Part shown: piece after piece, positions 45,587 through 56,600 of the stretch
Layout: each line of letters opens with the position of its first letter
How positions within the stretch are numbered: position 1 is the stretch's first letter
Program-made: the position numbers and the translations under genes
Origin: Gautieria morchelliformis
Taxonomy: Eukaryota > Basidiomycota > Agaricomycetes > Gomphales > Gomphaceae
Length of the DNA: 64,000 bases
Assembly (NCBI GenBank): GCA_015179125.1
Contig: WHVA01000348.1
Coordinates: 60,182 to 124,181 of the forward strand
Direction: 5' to 3'
Notes under the pieces: generated by a model
The model's input: only the letters and a program-made list of their open reading frames with translations
The model's database searches: none
What the model was told of the DNA's origin: nothing

Positions 45587-46442
45587 GGTTCTTCCTCAGT
45601 CTGTCAAAGACGATGTAGAGGTGCTCTTCATGCTCTTGTATTGAGAGCGAGAATATGAAGATGTCATCCATGTATACATGGACGAAGCGACCTATGCAGT
45701 CGCGGAAAATGGCTGTCATCAGCCGTTGGAATGTTGATGGGGCGTTACAGTCCCCCATCTGTATCACCTGGCTCCTGAAGGTGCCGAGGATCGTGGCAAA
45801 GGCTGTCTTTGCTACGTGATCCGGATGGATCCGGATCTGCTCGTATGCTTCTGACATATCGAGTTTAGTTCGATATCGGCAGCGAGCCATGTCGCTGCAT
45901 ATGATATCCTGATCCGGGAAGGGCGTGACGTCCTTCACCGTGTTTTCGTTCTGCTGGCGCAGATCGAAGACGGTTCTCAACGTACCGTTCTTCTTCGGCA
46001 CACACAGCATGGGCACTGCCTGCTGCGCTACTGCCGGAATCCACCACTTTGCAGTGGTGTATCGTTCTATCTTTGCCGACAGTTCCTCTCGGAAGTGTTT
46101 GGGGCATTTCGGTAGTCGATACCGCATGTGCTTGTTGGGATCGATGAGGTTGATCTCATGGTTGATCTCCCGCAGTGGCGGGAGTTCTAATGGAATTCCA
46201 CTGACTAGGTCAGTGATTCTTTCCATCCATTCCTCGCGGAGGCGAGGAAGGTCATCATCCGTGAGGATGATGGTAGTGGTTGGCTTAGGTGCCATTAAGC
46301 GCTGTTGGCGTCTATTAGGTCCTGCGGCGCACGGGCCCGCTTTCCACTTTCTTATCGCTTTCACTGTTAGGTGAGAGCGTCTCTCCCTACGACCGTAGGG
46401 TGAGTTCGAGGACGAGTCGTCTCGCGACTCGTCCTCCTGGCT
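45587..46442 (-). pseudogene. gypsy-1 copy A pol, proximal part (RT N-terminus)
   Basis: This is the front of reverse transcriptase, with MLCVPKKNGTLRTVFDLRQQN, TKLDMSEAYEQIRIHPD and the active site VYMDDIFIFS. It stops at RLRKN, where the copia element entered; the next residues (HLFLSKKK) resume at 40328. It is in the same frame as gag and protease, separated from protease by a TGA. It has no ATG near its 5' end. Every residue of the 260-codon open part appears identical to copy B. Confidence 0.88.
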
Positions 46443-47285
46443 TCAATGAGCCAGCTTCGGCCTCGGCGCTTGGGTGATTCTGCTCACCCGTGGCCCCTTG
46501 TCCTTGTTCTTCGATTCGTCGTCGTCGAATGAGACCTTGCCCGTGGGGATCACCTCGTTTCCCTTGCGGATCGTCCCTGGGCTCGAGAAGTCCAGGGTTA
46601 TGCCGAATCTCCTTATGAACGGTGTCCCTAAGATCGCGTCGTAATATTCGACATTTGCTACGTCGAAGTATTCGTCGTATGTCCCGCGACCAAACTTGAT
46701 GGTCGTGTTCATTCCATAGTTGATCATGGAATGGCTGCCTACGCAGGCTAGCTGCAGCGTGATTGGTTGCTCCAGGGAGAATGTCTTCATCCCTGTAGCT
46801 CGCGTGAATTCGGGGGACAGCAGTACCCCTTCGCTGCCGCTATCTAGCAGGCAGTGGGCTTTTACGCCGTTTATTTCCCAGTACCCCGATAGGGTACGGT
46901 TCTCACTACGCGGACACGTTGGCCGCGTTCTGTGTTTGCTTCGGTGGTGATACACTGCGCTGGACCTGTAAGCGGTGTCCTCCACCTCTTCGTCCCATTC
47001 ATAGTATTGGGACGGCTCAGGGTCCCACTCTTCAGCGGGCGTGTCTCCGTTGTCTGGAGTGTCGTTGGTTTGGGGATCACCCTCCCCCTCTTCATCAATT
47101 TGAGGGAGAGAGCTTTGAATGGGATCTGTCTCCGGATTCTCGGCTTCACCGTCGTGCCTCACGGCCGCTGTCCTTATACCGGACCTAAGCCGGGGGCATT
47201 CTGCCTTCTTGTGGCCAGGTTGGCCGCATTCAAAGCATGCGGTGTTGTTTTGGCTGCCGCTGGGCCTGTCATTGGGCCGGCCCAA
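46443..47285 (-). CDS. gypsy-1 copy A CCHC zinc knuckle and aspartic protease
   Basis: A 280-codon frame between two in-frame TGA codons. The nucleocapsid-type knuckle is CFECGQPGHKKAEC and the protease active site is LLDSGSEGVLL. The frame has no ATG before the knuckle, so it can only be made as part of a larger polyprotein or by reading through the preceding TGA. It appears identical at protein level to 52843-53685. Confidence 0.8.
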   Translation of the reverse strand: MGRPNDRPSGSQNNTACFECGQPGHKKAECPRLRSGIRTAAVRHDGEAENPETDPIQSSLPQIDEEGEGDPQTNDTPDNGDTPAEEWDPEPSQYYEWDEEVEDTAYRSSAVYHHRSKHRTRPTCPRSENRTLSGYWEINGVKAHCLLDSGSEGVLLSPEFTRATGMKTFSLEQPITLQLACVGSHSMINYGMNTTIKFGRGTYDEYFDVANVEYYDAILGTPFIRRFGITLDFSSPGTIRKGNEVIPTGKVSFDDDESKNKDKGPRVSRITQAPRPKLAH

Positions 47286-47318
47286 TGTTTTCGTCGGTGG
47301 GGCAGGTCGCGGGGACGA

Positions 47319-49469
47319 TCATGACGCTTGAGGCTGTTTAGCTTCAGGCGGGCGTGAGGGCGGTATCCGTTGACCTGTTCCGCTTCTTGCGAACAGGCTG
47401 GGCCTGGTCAGGCCTGTTTGTGTCAACGGCTTGCTCCCTGTGAGCCGGGCGGCACTAGCCGTTGCTGCTGCGCTTTCTGCGCGGCGCATCCCCATGTTAT
47501 ATCGGGATGTCTCCTCGATCATCCGGGCCGTCTCGAAGAGTTGCTCTATTGAGCTGCTCTCGGCATTATAGCCCTTTTTGAGGACCTCGTTGCGCAGCGT
47601 TTCGCGTAGCGCAGATACGAACCGTCTCCGGAACGTGTACTCGTCTGGCGGCTGTATCATACGTGCCGCGTATTTCGTGAGCTTGTTCAGCATCTCCTGA
47701 ACGGTTTTCATGCCTTGCATGACCGCGTCGAACTTATTCGAGGCGTGATGGTATGTCAGTGTGTGCAGGAACCTCTTTTGAAGGCCTTGCATCACTGATT
47801 CCAGCGTCCACATGCGGACCTGGCGATCGAAGCGTTCAACGTTTCGAAGGAACCATTCTTGGGCTTCGCCGGTGAGGCGAGTGCCCACATAGCCGACCTG
47901 CATGTCGATGCTGGTTGGTCCTAGGAGGCAATTCATTTTCAGCCATCGTAGGATGGCTGCCACGAAGATTTCAAACTCTTCGAGGTCCGATCCCCCTGCA
48001 TATGGCTCGGGGTGGGCCAATTTTACACCGGCCTTCGCTAGCACAGACTTCTCCGGGTCTGTGTCCGCGGCGTCTGCCAACGCCACGTGGATCATCCACG
48101 TGATCCCGTCGTACGGCTCCATTGGTACGACGTCGGCCTGGTCAGGGATTCCCTGGCCTTCCGTTGGGGCCATGGATCGCTTGCGCGGTTGTGACGCCGC
48201 GCGGGGTAAGCTGTTATATGCCCTGACGGGCCCCGGGCCCGGATCAGGCTCGGGATCGGGAGCATTTTGTGCTCTCGGTTCCGGGGGCGTTTTGTGCCTG
48301 GTGTCCCCGGTCAGCCCCGCGTTGCGGATCTGTAGCCTGCTGTTGTAGGCAGCGCGCGCTTGCCGTGCGTCCTGTACGGCTTGCGTGAGCTGCTCGTCGG
48401 GCAGCTGAGCGGTGTGGCTGTGGGCCACCGTCTCTTCGGCGTTCTTGGCTAGTAGCTCGAGTGCCCGTGTGTGGCGGCGCGCAGCTGCGGCTTCCTTACG
48501 CTGCCAGTGTGCGACTTCGAGCTCTAAGCTCTCGGTCGTCGTTTCAGAGTCAGGCTCTGAGGCGACCTGATCCCTAACAATCTGTTGGATCGTTTTACGG
48601 CTGTCCGTTGGGGCAGCCGGTTGCTCCTGAGGTTCGTTCCCGAACCTTACGTCCTGTTCGACCGGGATGGCTGGCGGCGGCATTCGCTGCTTGTCTCGCT
48701 CATTTCGGCACGCATCGCGACTGCGTTCGTTAGCTGCGGACTGTCGTGAGCTCGGACGAGTTGCGTCGCGTTCCCCGCGTGGGCGGAGTGCTTTCTGGAC
48801 GTCCTCCAGCGTGGCTGCATCTTGCAGCCTGATCTCCTCCGCCTGGTGGAGTTCCTTGCCGATTGCCATTAGGGCGGCGGTGGCGTTGTCGAGCTGCGAT
48901 GCCAGCTGATCGTGCTTGTGGCGCGTCAGCGTGCTTCGGTGCAGCGCAGCCTGCACCTGTTTGTTCAGGGCCTCTGCCATCTCGTGGTCGATGGCGTGAG
49001 CCCTCGAGCTCTTGCGACTAGAGCTTGAGTATTCCGAGTCCTGACCATCGTCTGGGGCTCGTCTCTTTTGCCGTCGTCCTCCTTCAGGGACGATCGTCGT
49101 CGCTCTACTTCGAGAGCGTCGGTTTGAGTCGTGGCTTTGTGCCCATCTCGACATTGTTGCTCTACCGTCTGACGACGGCGAGACTTCTCTGCCCTTTCCT
49201 GTGTCCTCGGGCAGAGGGAGATGGGGGGGCAGTGCCGGCTCATCACTCGGCGTCGTCTCTTCTTCGGCCACGCTCGACGAGACGTGGTCGGGGTTTTCCT
49301 CGTTCTCTACTGAGGGGACGAGGGCGGTGAGATCAACGATCTCTCCGTCTTCTATCGTCCTGGTCTCTTGGTCCAGGATAGCGTCAGCCGTCGTGTTGCT
49401 GGGCTGCGCCTGGGGTGTGGACCTCGAGCTCGTCGCTTGTGTCCGTCTTCGACTGCGTGGAATCATCAT
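47319..49469 (-). CDS. gypsy-1 copy A Gag (716 aa, intact)
   Basis: A full Gag frame from ATG 49469. The N-terminal half is disordered and charged. A coiled-coil stretch (EALNKQVQAALHRSTLTRHK) follows. The C-terminal half is capsid-like, with WMIHVALADAADTDPEKSVL, FVAAILRWLKMN, GEAQEWFLRNVERFDRQVR and DEYTFRRRFVSALRETLRNEV. The zinc knuckle lies beyond the in-frame TGA that ends the frame. Copy B has the same protein, broken by one missing G. Confidence 0.85.
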   Translation of the reverse strand: MMIPRSRRRTQATSSRSTPQAQPSNTTADAILDQETRTIEDGEIVDLTALVPSVENEENPDHVSSSVAEEETTPSDEPALPPHLPLPEDTGKGREVSPSSDGRATMSRWAQSHDSNRRSRSRATTIVPEGGRRQKRRAPDDGQDSEYSSSSRKSSRAHAIDHEMAEALNKQVQAALHRSTLTRHKHDQLASQLDNATAALMAIGKELHQAEEIRLQDAATLEDVQKALRPRGERDATRPSSRQSAANERSRDACRNERDKQRMPPPAIPVEQDVRFGNEPQEQPAAPTDSRKTIQQIVRDQVASEPDSETTTESLELEVAHWQRKEAAAARRHTRALELLAKNAEETVAHSHTAQLPDEQLTQAVQDARQARAAYNSRLQIRNAGLTGDTRHKTPPEPRAQNAPDPEPDPGPGPVRAYNSLPRAASQPRKRSMAPTEGQGIPDQADVVPMEPYDGITWMIHVALADAADTDPEKSVLAKAGVKLAHPEPYAGGSDLEEFEIFVAAILRWLKMNCLLGPTSIDMQVGYVGTRLTGEAQEWFLRNVERFDRQVRMWTLESVMQGLQKRFLHTLTYHHASNKFDAVMQGMKTVQEMLNKLTKYAARMIQPPDEYTFRRRFVSALRETLRNEVLKKGYNAESSSIEQLFETARMIEETSRYNMGMRRAESAAATASAARLTGSKPLTQTGLTRPSLFARSGTGQRIPPSRPPEAKQPQAS

Positions 49470-49607
49470 GCTCGCAGCCGACAGTAGAGGGTCTACTGGA
49501 GGGTCTCAACGATGTTTAGTCGTCGACGCAGCGATCTTTTTCAAGATTGCTTCGAATCCACTATCGGTTGGTCGTGTGGTGATCAACCGCAGGATAGTTC
49601 AAAAAGG

Positions 49608-49821
49608 TGTAAAGATGTCAATCTTAGGACCTTGTATCACAAGGGCACTGCAGAACTTGACCAATGAGTGGTATTCTGAATGCTACGTAGTGACAGGTAA
49701 GAGTAAGATGTGATGGGGACCGCTGGCCGGTTCCCACGCATAAACTATACAGTGGGTCCCTAAGGGGCCCACTGGGATTATGTAATAACTAATGTACATG
49801 TAGATACACGGGTTATTTACA
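49608..49821 (-). repeat. gypsy-1 copy A 5' LTR (214 bp)
   Basis: It has TGTAAATAAC...CTTTACA termini on the element strand. Its GATGTGATGG variant is shared with the copy B 5' LTR but not with either 3' LTR. The base after it on the plus strand starts TCTTG, the reverse complement of the CAAGA that follows copy B. Confidence 0.92.
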
Positions 49822-50307
49822 TCTTGCCACTCGCTTGCCTCGGTGACCCCGACTACGGAACCCCCTCGAAGAATCAGCAGACTCGCTTCGGTCGCTTGCG
49901 CTTACAGCGGTAAGCTTCGAATTTGCCTGTCGCAAAACTGCTAGCTCATCCCTTATCCCCTGTAGCTCCGCGGACATTGTCCCTGATATTGCTTGCGTGA
50001 CCTGAGTACTTATCCGTTCAACCATTCTCAGCTGCTGATCTTCTTGATCTTCTTTTAACAGCGCCGGATCCAGATTACTTTGATTGGGCACAACTCTCGA
50101 ATGCACGTGGGGATCAACGCGCCTACTAATACACAGGTAATATGAGGGTGTGCACATCAATAGAATGCTTACGCTTGATTCATCAGGTCGTCCAAGGTAT
50201 CTGGAAGCCTATAATAGCAGGTCAGCGTCAGGGATGCTTCATAAGGTGAAGGTACGTACTCGTCTGCATCTGGGTGCCCCATATTTTGCTCATGCGCATG
50301 GCCGCCA
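49822..50307 (-). pseudogene. Disrupted host gene, fragment 2 (inverted spacer)
   Basis: The 486-bp spacer between the head-to-head gypsy-1 copies is coding on the minus strand, opposite to fragments 1 and 3. Predicted exons are 50269-50256 (14 nt), 50208-50173 (36 nt) and 50122-49822. They give a helical, charged region including PALLKEDQEDQQLRMVERI and MSAELQGIRDELAVLRQANS. Splice phases continue from fragment 1 (...KIVD) and run without a stop into fragment 3 (VAR then GPARNADDD) once the TSD copies are removed. Its ends, TCTTG and CGCCA, are reverse complements of the far flanks of copies B and A. Confidence 0.72.
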
Positions 50308-50521
50308 TGTAAATAACCCATGTATCTACATGTACATTAGTTATTACATAATCCCAGTGGGCCCCTTAGGGACCCACTGTATAGTTTATGCGTGGGAACC
50401 GGCCAGCGGTCCCCATCACATCTTACTCTTACCTGTCACTACGTAGCATTCAGAATACCACTCATTGGTCAAGTTCTGCAGTGCCCTTGTGATACAAGGT
50501 CCTAAGATTGACATCTTTACA
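50308..50521 (+). repeat. gypsy-1 copy B 5' LTR (214 bp)
   Basis: It begins TGTAAATAACCCATG and ends ATCTTTACA. It is preceded by CGCCA (50303-50307), the reverse complement of the TGGCG flanking copy A at 36487-36491. Confidence 0.92.
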
Positions 50522-50659
50522 CCTTTTTGAACTATCCTGCGGTTGATCACCACACGACCAACCGATAGTGGATTCGAAGCAATCTTGAAAAAGATCGCTG
50601 CGTCGACGACTAAACATCGTTGAGACCCTCCAGTAGACCCTCTACTGTCGGCTGCGAGC

Positions 50660-52809
50660 ATGATGATTCCACGCAGTCGAAGACGGACACAAGCGACGAG
50701 CTCGAGGTCCACACCCCAGGCGCAGCCCAGCAACACGACGGCTGACGCTATCCTGGACCAAGAGACCAGGACGATAGAAGACGGAGAGATCGTTGATCTC
50801 ACCGCCCTCGTCCCCTCAGTAGAGAACGAGGAAAACCCCGACCACGTCTCGTCGAGCGTGGCCGAAGAAGAGACGACGCCGAGTGATGAGCCGGCACTGC
50901 CCCCCCATCTCCCTCTGCCCGAGGACACAGGAAAGGGCAGAGAAGTCTCGCCGTCGTCAGACGGTAGAGCAACAATGTCGAGATGGGCACAAAGCCACGA
51001 CTCAAACCGACGCTCTCGAAGTAGAGCGACGACGATCGTCCCTGAAGGAGGACGACGGCAAAAGAGACGAGCCCCAGACGATGGTCAGGACTCGGAATAC
51101 TCAAGCTCTAGTCGCAAGAGCTCGAGGGCTCACGCCATCGACCACGAGATGGCAGAGGCCCTGAACAAACAGGTGCAGGCTGCGCTGCACCGAAGCACGC
51201 TGACGCGCCACAAGCACGATCAGCTGGCATCGCAGCTCGACAACGCCACCGCCGCCCTAATGGCAATCGGCAAGGAACTCCACCAGGCGGAGGAGATCAG
51301 GCTGCAAGATGCAGCCACGCTGGAGGACGTCCAGAAAGCACTCCGCCCACGCGGGGAACGCGACGCAACTCGTCCGAGCTCACGACAGTCCGCAGCTAAC
51401 GAACGCAGTCGCGATGCGTGCCGAAATGAGCGAGACAAGCAGCGAATGCCGCCGCCAGCCATCCCGGTCGAACAGGACGTAAGGTTCGGGAACGAACCTC
51501 AGGAGCAACCGGCTGCCCCAACGGACAGCCGTAAAACGATCCAACAGATTGTTAGGGATCAGGTCGCCTCAGAGCCTGACTCTGAAACGACGACCGAGAG
51601 CTTAGAGCTCGAAGTCGCACACTGGCAGCGTAAGGAAGCCGCAGCTGCGCGCCGCCACACACGGGCACTCGAGCTACTAGCCAAGAACGCCGAAGAGACG
51701 GTGGCCCACAGCCACACCGCTCAGCTGCCCGACGAGCAGCTCACGCAAGCCGTACAGGACGCACGGCAAGCGCGCGCTGCCTACAACAGCAGGCTACAGA
51801 TCCGCAACGCGGGCTGACCGGGGACACCAGGCACAAAACGCCCCCGGAACCGAGAGCACAAAATGCTCCCGATCCCGAGCCTGATCCGGGCCCGGGGCCC
51901 GTCAGGGCATATAACAGCTTACCCCGCGCGGCGTCACAACCGCGCAAGCGATCCATGGCCCCAACGGAAGGCCAGGGAATCCCTGACCAGGCCGACGTCG
52001 TACCAATGGAGCCGTACGACGGGATCACGTGGATGATCCACGTGGCGTTGGCAGACGCCGCGGACACAGACCCGGAGAAGTCTGTGCTAGCGAAGGCCGG
52101 TGTAAAATTGGCCCACCCCGAGCCATATGCAGGGGGATCGGACCTCGAAGAGTTTGAAATCTTCGTGGCAGCCATCCTACGATGGCTGAAAATGAATTGC
52201 CTCCTAGGACCAACCAGCATCGACATGCAGGTCGGCTATGTGGGCACTCGCCTCACCGGCGAAGCCCAAGAATGGTTCCTTCGAAACGTTGAACGCTTCG
52301 ATCGCCAGGTCCGCATCTGGACGCTGGAATCAGTGATGCAAGGCCTTCAAAAGAGGTTCCTGCACACACTGACATACCATCACGCCTCGAATAAGTTCGA
52401 CGCGGTCATGCAAGGCATGAAAACCGTTCAGGAGATGCTGAACAAGCTCACGAAATACGCGGCACGTATGATACAGCCGCCAGACGAGTACACGTTCCGG
52501 AGACGGTTCGTATCTGCGCTACGCGAAACGCTGCGCAACGAGGTCCTCAAAAAGGGCTATAATGCCGAGAGCAGCTCAATAGAGCAACTCTTCGAGACGG
52601 CCCGGATGATCGAGGAGACATCCCGATATAACATGGGGATGCGCCGCGCAGAAAGCGCAGCAGCAACGGCTAGTGCCGCCCGGCTCACAGGGAGCAAGCC
52701 GTTGACACAAACAGGCCTGACCAGGCCCAGCCTGTTCGCAAGAAGCGGAACAGGTCAACGGATACCGCCCTCACGCCCGCCTGAAGCTAAACAGCCTCAA
52801 GCGTCATGA
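50660..52809 (+). pseudogene. gypsy-1 copy B Gag, one-base frameshift
   Basis: It is the same Gag as in copy A, but a GGGG run has become GGG near 51811, so the first frame stops at 51817 after 385 codons. The capsid-like part continues in the next frame to the TGA at 52807-52809. Otherwise the protein differs from copy A at only one position that I noticed (QVRI versus QVRM). Confidence 0.88.
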
Positions 52810-53685
52810 TCGTCCCCGCGACCTGCCCCACCGACGAAAACATTGGGCCGGCCCAATGACAGGCCCAGCGGCAGCCAAAACAACACCGCATGCTTTGAAT
52901 GCGGCCAACCTGGCCACAAGAAGGCAGAATGCCCCCGGCTTAGGTCCGGTATAAGGACAGCGGCCGTGAGGCACGACGGTGAAGCCGAGAATCCGGAGAC
53001 AGATCCCATTCAAAGCTCTCTCCCTCAAATTGATGAAGAGGGGGAGGGTGATCCCCAAACCAACGACACTCCAGACAACGGAGACACGCCCGCTGAAGAG
53101 TGGGACCCTGAGCCGTCCCAATACTATGAATGGGACGAAGAGGTGGAGGACACCGCTTACAGGTCCAGCGCAGTGTATCACCACCGAAGCAAACACAGAA
53201 CGCGGCCAACGTGTCCGCGTAGTGAGAACCGTACCCTATCGGGGTACTGGGAAATAAACGGCGTAAAAGCCCACTGCCTGCTAGATAGCGGCAGCGAAGG
53301 GGTACTGCTGTCCCCCGAATTCACGCGAGCTACAGGGATGAAGACATTCTCCCTGGAGCAACCAATCACGCTGCAGCTAGCCTGCGTAGGCAGCCATTCC
53401 ATGATCAACTATGGAATGAACACGACCATCAAGTTTGGTCGCGGGACATACGACGAATACTTCGACGTAGCAAATGTCGAATATTACGACGCGATCTTAG
53501 GGACACCGTTCATAAGGAGATTCGGCATAACCCTGGACTTCTCGAGCCCAGGGACGATCCGCAAGGGAAACGAGGTGATCCCCACGGGCAAGGTCTCATT
53601 CGACGACGACGAATCGAAGAACAAGGACAAGGGGCCACGGGTGAGCAGAATCACCCAAGCGCCGAGGCCGAAGCTGGCTCATTGA
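52810..53685 (+). CDS. gypsy-1 copy B CCHC zinc knuckle and aspartic protease
   Basis: This lies between the TGA codons at 52807 and 53683, in the same frame as the capsid part of gag. It contains CFECGQPGHKKAEC and LLDSGSEGVLL. No ATG is available upstream of the knuckle, which favours an original gag-pro-pol fusion. Confidence 0.8.
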   Translation, partial: SSPRPAPPTKTLGRPNDRPSGSQNNTACFECGQPGHKKAECPRLRSGIRTAAVRHDGEAENPETDPIQSSLPQIDEEGEGDPQTNDTPDNGDTPAEEWDPEPSQYYEWDEEVEDTAYRSSAVYHHRSKHRTRPTCPRSENRTLSGYWEINGVKAHCLLDSGSEGVLLSPEFTRATGMKTFSLEQPITLQLACVGSHSMINYGMNTTIKFGRGTYDEYFDVANVEYYDAILGTPFIRRFGITLDFSSPGTIRKGNEVIPTGKVSFDDDESKNKDKGPRVSRITQAPRPKLAH

Positions 53686-56600
53686 AGCCAGGAGGACGAG
53701 TCGCGAGACGACTCGTCCTCGAACTCACCCTACGGTCGTAGGGAGAGACGCTCTCACCTAACAGTGAAAGCGATAAGAAAGTGGAAAGCGGGCCCGTGCG
53801 CCGCAGGACCTAATAGACGCCAACAGCGCTTAATGGCACCTAAGCCAACCACTACCATCATCCTCACGGATGATGACCTTCCTCGCCTCCGCGAGGAATG
53901 GATGGAAAGAATCACTGACCTAGTCAGTGGAATTCCATTAGAACTCCCGCCACTGCGGGAGATCAACCATGAGATCAACCTCATCGATCCCAACAAGCAC
54001 ATGCGGTATCGACTACCGAAATGCCCCAAACACTTCCGAGAGGAACTGTCGGCAAAGATAGAACGATACACCACTGCAAAGTGGTGGATTCCGGCAGTAG
54101 CGCAGCAGGCAGTGCCCATGCTGTGTGTGCCGAAGAAGAACGGTACGTTGAGAACCGTCTTCGATCTGCGCCAGCAGAACGAAAACACGGTGAAGGACGT
54201 CACGCCCTTCCCGGATCAGGATATCATATGCAGCGACATGGCTCGCTGCCGATATCGAACTAAACTCGATATGTCAGAAGCATACGAGCAGATCCGGATC
54301 CATCCGGATCACGTAGCAAAGACAGCCTTTGCCACGATCCTCGGCACCTTCAGGAGCCAGGTGATACAGATGGGGGACTGTAACGCCCCATCAACATTCC
54401 AACGGCTGATGACAGCCATTTTCCGCGACTGCATAGGTCGCTTCGTCCATGTATACATGGATGACATCTTCATATTCTCGCTCTCAATACAAGAGCATGA
54501 AGAGCACCTCTACATCGTCTTTGACAGACTGAGGAAGAACCACCTCTTTCTGAGCAAGAAAAAGGTGGACCTCTACTCCATCCGAATGGAGTGCCTCGGC
54601 CATATGATCGATGGCCGAGGGGTACATGCCGACGAGGATAAGATGCAACGCATCCGCGAGTGGCACAGGCCACGGACGTTCAACGACGTCCAGCGTTTCC
54701 TCGGGCTCGTACAGTATCTGGCACACTACATGCCGGATGTTAGCGCATATACCACCCCGCTATCGGGCTGTGCACGTAATAACCATCCATTCGAATGGAC
54801 GCCACTGCTCGACAAATGCTGGCAAAGCATTAAGGCGTTGGCCTGTAAGGCCCCGATCCTGCGTCCAGTAGACGCAAGGTGCCCAGAGCCGATCTGGGTG
54901 ATCACCGACGGATCAAAAGCCGGCATCGGTGCGGTCTACGGCCAAGGTCCTGACTGGAAAACTTGTCGACCAGCCGGCTTCTTGTCAAAGAAGTTCAGCG
55001 TTGCTCAGCAACACTACCGGACTCACGAGCACGAGACTATCGCAGTGCTCGAGGCTCTCATGAAATGGGAGGACAAACTGCTGGGGCGAAGGTTCACCCT
55101 CGTCACAGACCACAAGGGACTCGAGTACTTCGAGACCCAAAAGAGCCTATCTGACCGACAGGTCAGATGGTGGGAGTTTCTCTCACGGTTCAATTTCAAC
55201 ACCGTTCATGTTGACGGTGCAGAGAACAAGGTAGCGGACTGCCTGTCGCGCTACTATGAGAGCGACACGAGTGATGACAATCACCCGGACCACGTCTTCG
55301 TGAACGCGGATGCGCGTTTAGACCCGGACGGTGAGTTATTGCCCACCGACCGGTATGTCGAGCTGCGAACAGCGGCGACAAGACGCTCTAAACACCTCGC
55401 TGAGAAGACAGAGGCGAGAGTAACGGAATCCGCCACATTAAACGAGGGCTCACCAGAGCCCGCAATCGTCGCCGCGTCCAGCGACGACGACGATGACGTC
55501 AGAGCCATCGCCGCAGGGAATGACGGTGCACCCCTGCGCTGGATCATCGAGCAAGGCGTAGACCTGTCTAAGGTCCTACGAGACGCGTACCATAGGGACG
55601 CCATGTTCACAAAGATCATGGCGCACCCGGACGCGCACCCGAGATTCGGGATCCGGGACGGGCTGATCTGGACTAAGAATCAGCTCAAGAGAGATGTCAT
55701 TGCCGTCCCCCGCTCTGTTCTTCAAGGGGGAAGGAGGCTGATCGAAATTATCATTGATCGGGCACATCAGATAGTCGGCCACTACGGCCATCTGAAGACT
55801 TCGAACTACGTTCGAAGAGCATATTGGTGGCCGGGCATGAACCCAGACATAGAAGCGTTCTGCACATCGTGCGCGAGGTGTCAGATGACGAAAACCGGGC
55901 CACAACGGCCCAAAGGCCTACTACACAGCCTACCCATTCCGGATAGGCCGTGGCAGTCGATTGGCATCGACTTCATGGGGCCCCTGCCCAAGTCCAACGA
56001 CTGTGACTACCTGATGGTAGTCATCGACCGACTAACGTTGCTCGTACACCTCGTGCCAACCACGACGAGCGTGTCAGCCAAGGGAGTAGCCTGGCTGTTT
56101 CTGAAAGAGGTCATCTGACTGCACGGAGTTCCCGACTCCATCGTCTCGGACAGAGACTCAAAGTTCACGTCGATCTTCTGGCGTGAACTCCAGCGACTCA
56201 TGGGGACTAAGCTCCTCATGTCAACTGCCTTCCATCCACAAACGGATGGAGCCACCGAGCGGGCAAACCGCTCGATCGGCCAGATATTGCACGCGGTGAT
56301 CAGAGACGATCAGAAGGATTGGGCAGTGAAATGCCCAATGGTTGAGGTCGCCCTCAACAGCAACATCAGCGCAACCACAGGATTCGCACCTTTCGAGCTG
56401 AACCACGGCTACATGCCGCGGATAGACCTCCACATATCCGTGGACACCCCGTTCAAGGGGGTGGCCCGATTCGCACATCAGGCAAAATGGAACCTGATGG
56501 CGGCACACGATGCAATCATAGAGCATCGAGTGACGCAAATGTTTCACGCAAATAAGAAACGTATGGCGAGCGACAGGTATGCGGCCAACGACCGCGTCTA

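Larger units (their letters stand above)
36492..49821 (-). mobile_element. Ty3/gypsy chromodomain retrotransposon gypsy-1, copy A (nested copia inside)
   Basis: A minus-strand LTR element: 5' LTR 49821-49608, gag, CCHC/protease, pol, two accessory frames, purine tract AGAGGGGGAGGG and 3' LTR 36706-36492. Without the copia insertion (5258 bp plus the 5-bp duplication) it is about 8.07 kb. It shares structure with copy B. Damage consists of the copia insertion in reverse transcriptase, a one-base deletion in a G run of integrase (near 38420), a one-base deletion in accessory ORF 1, and the shared TGA codons. Gag is intact here. The flanking 5-mers (TGGCG left, TCTTG right) do not match each other. 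Confidence 0.92.

Noticed and set aside
48667..49330. Long open frames antisense to gypsy-1 gag (also in copy B)
   Set aside because: They are shadows of a GC-rich coding strand, lack domains, and duplicate only because the element is duplicated.
49822..50307. Spacer read as an independent small gene between two unrelated gypsy insertions
   Set aside because: Its splice phases and TSD remnants fit as the inverted middle of the gene whose ends lie at 36202-36491 and 58731-60151.
51811..51817. Programmed frameshift at the G run inside gypsy-1 copy B gag
   Set aside because: Copy A has one more G and an intact 716-aa frame, so the copy B state is a deletion rather than a conserved recoding site.
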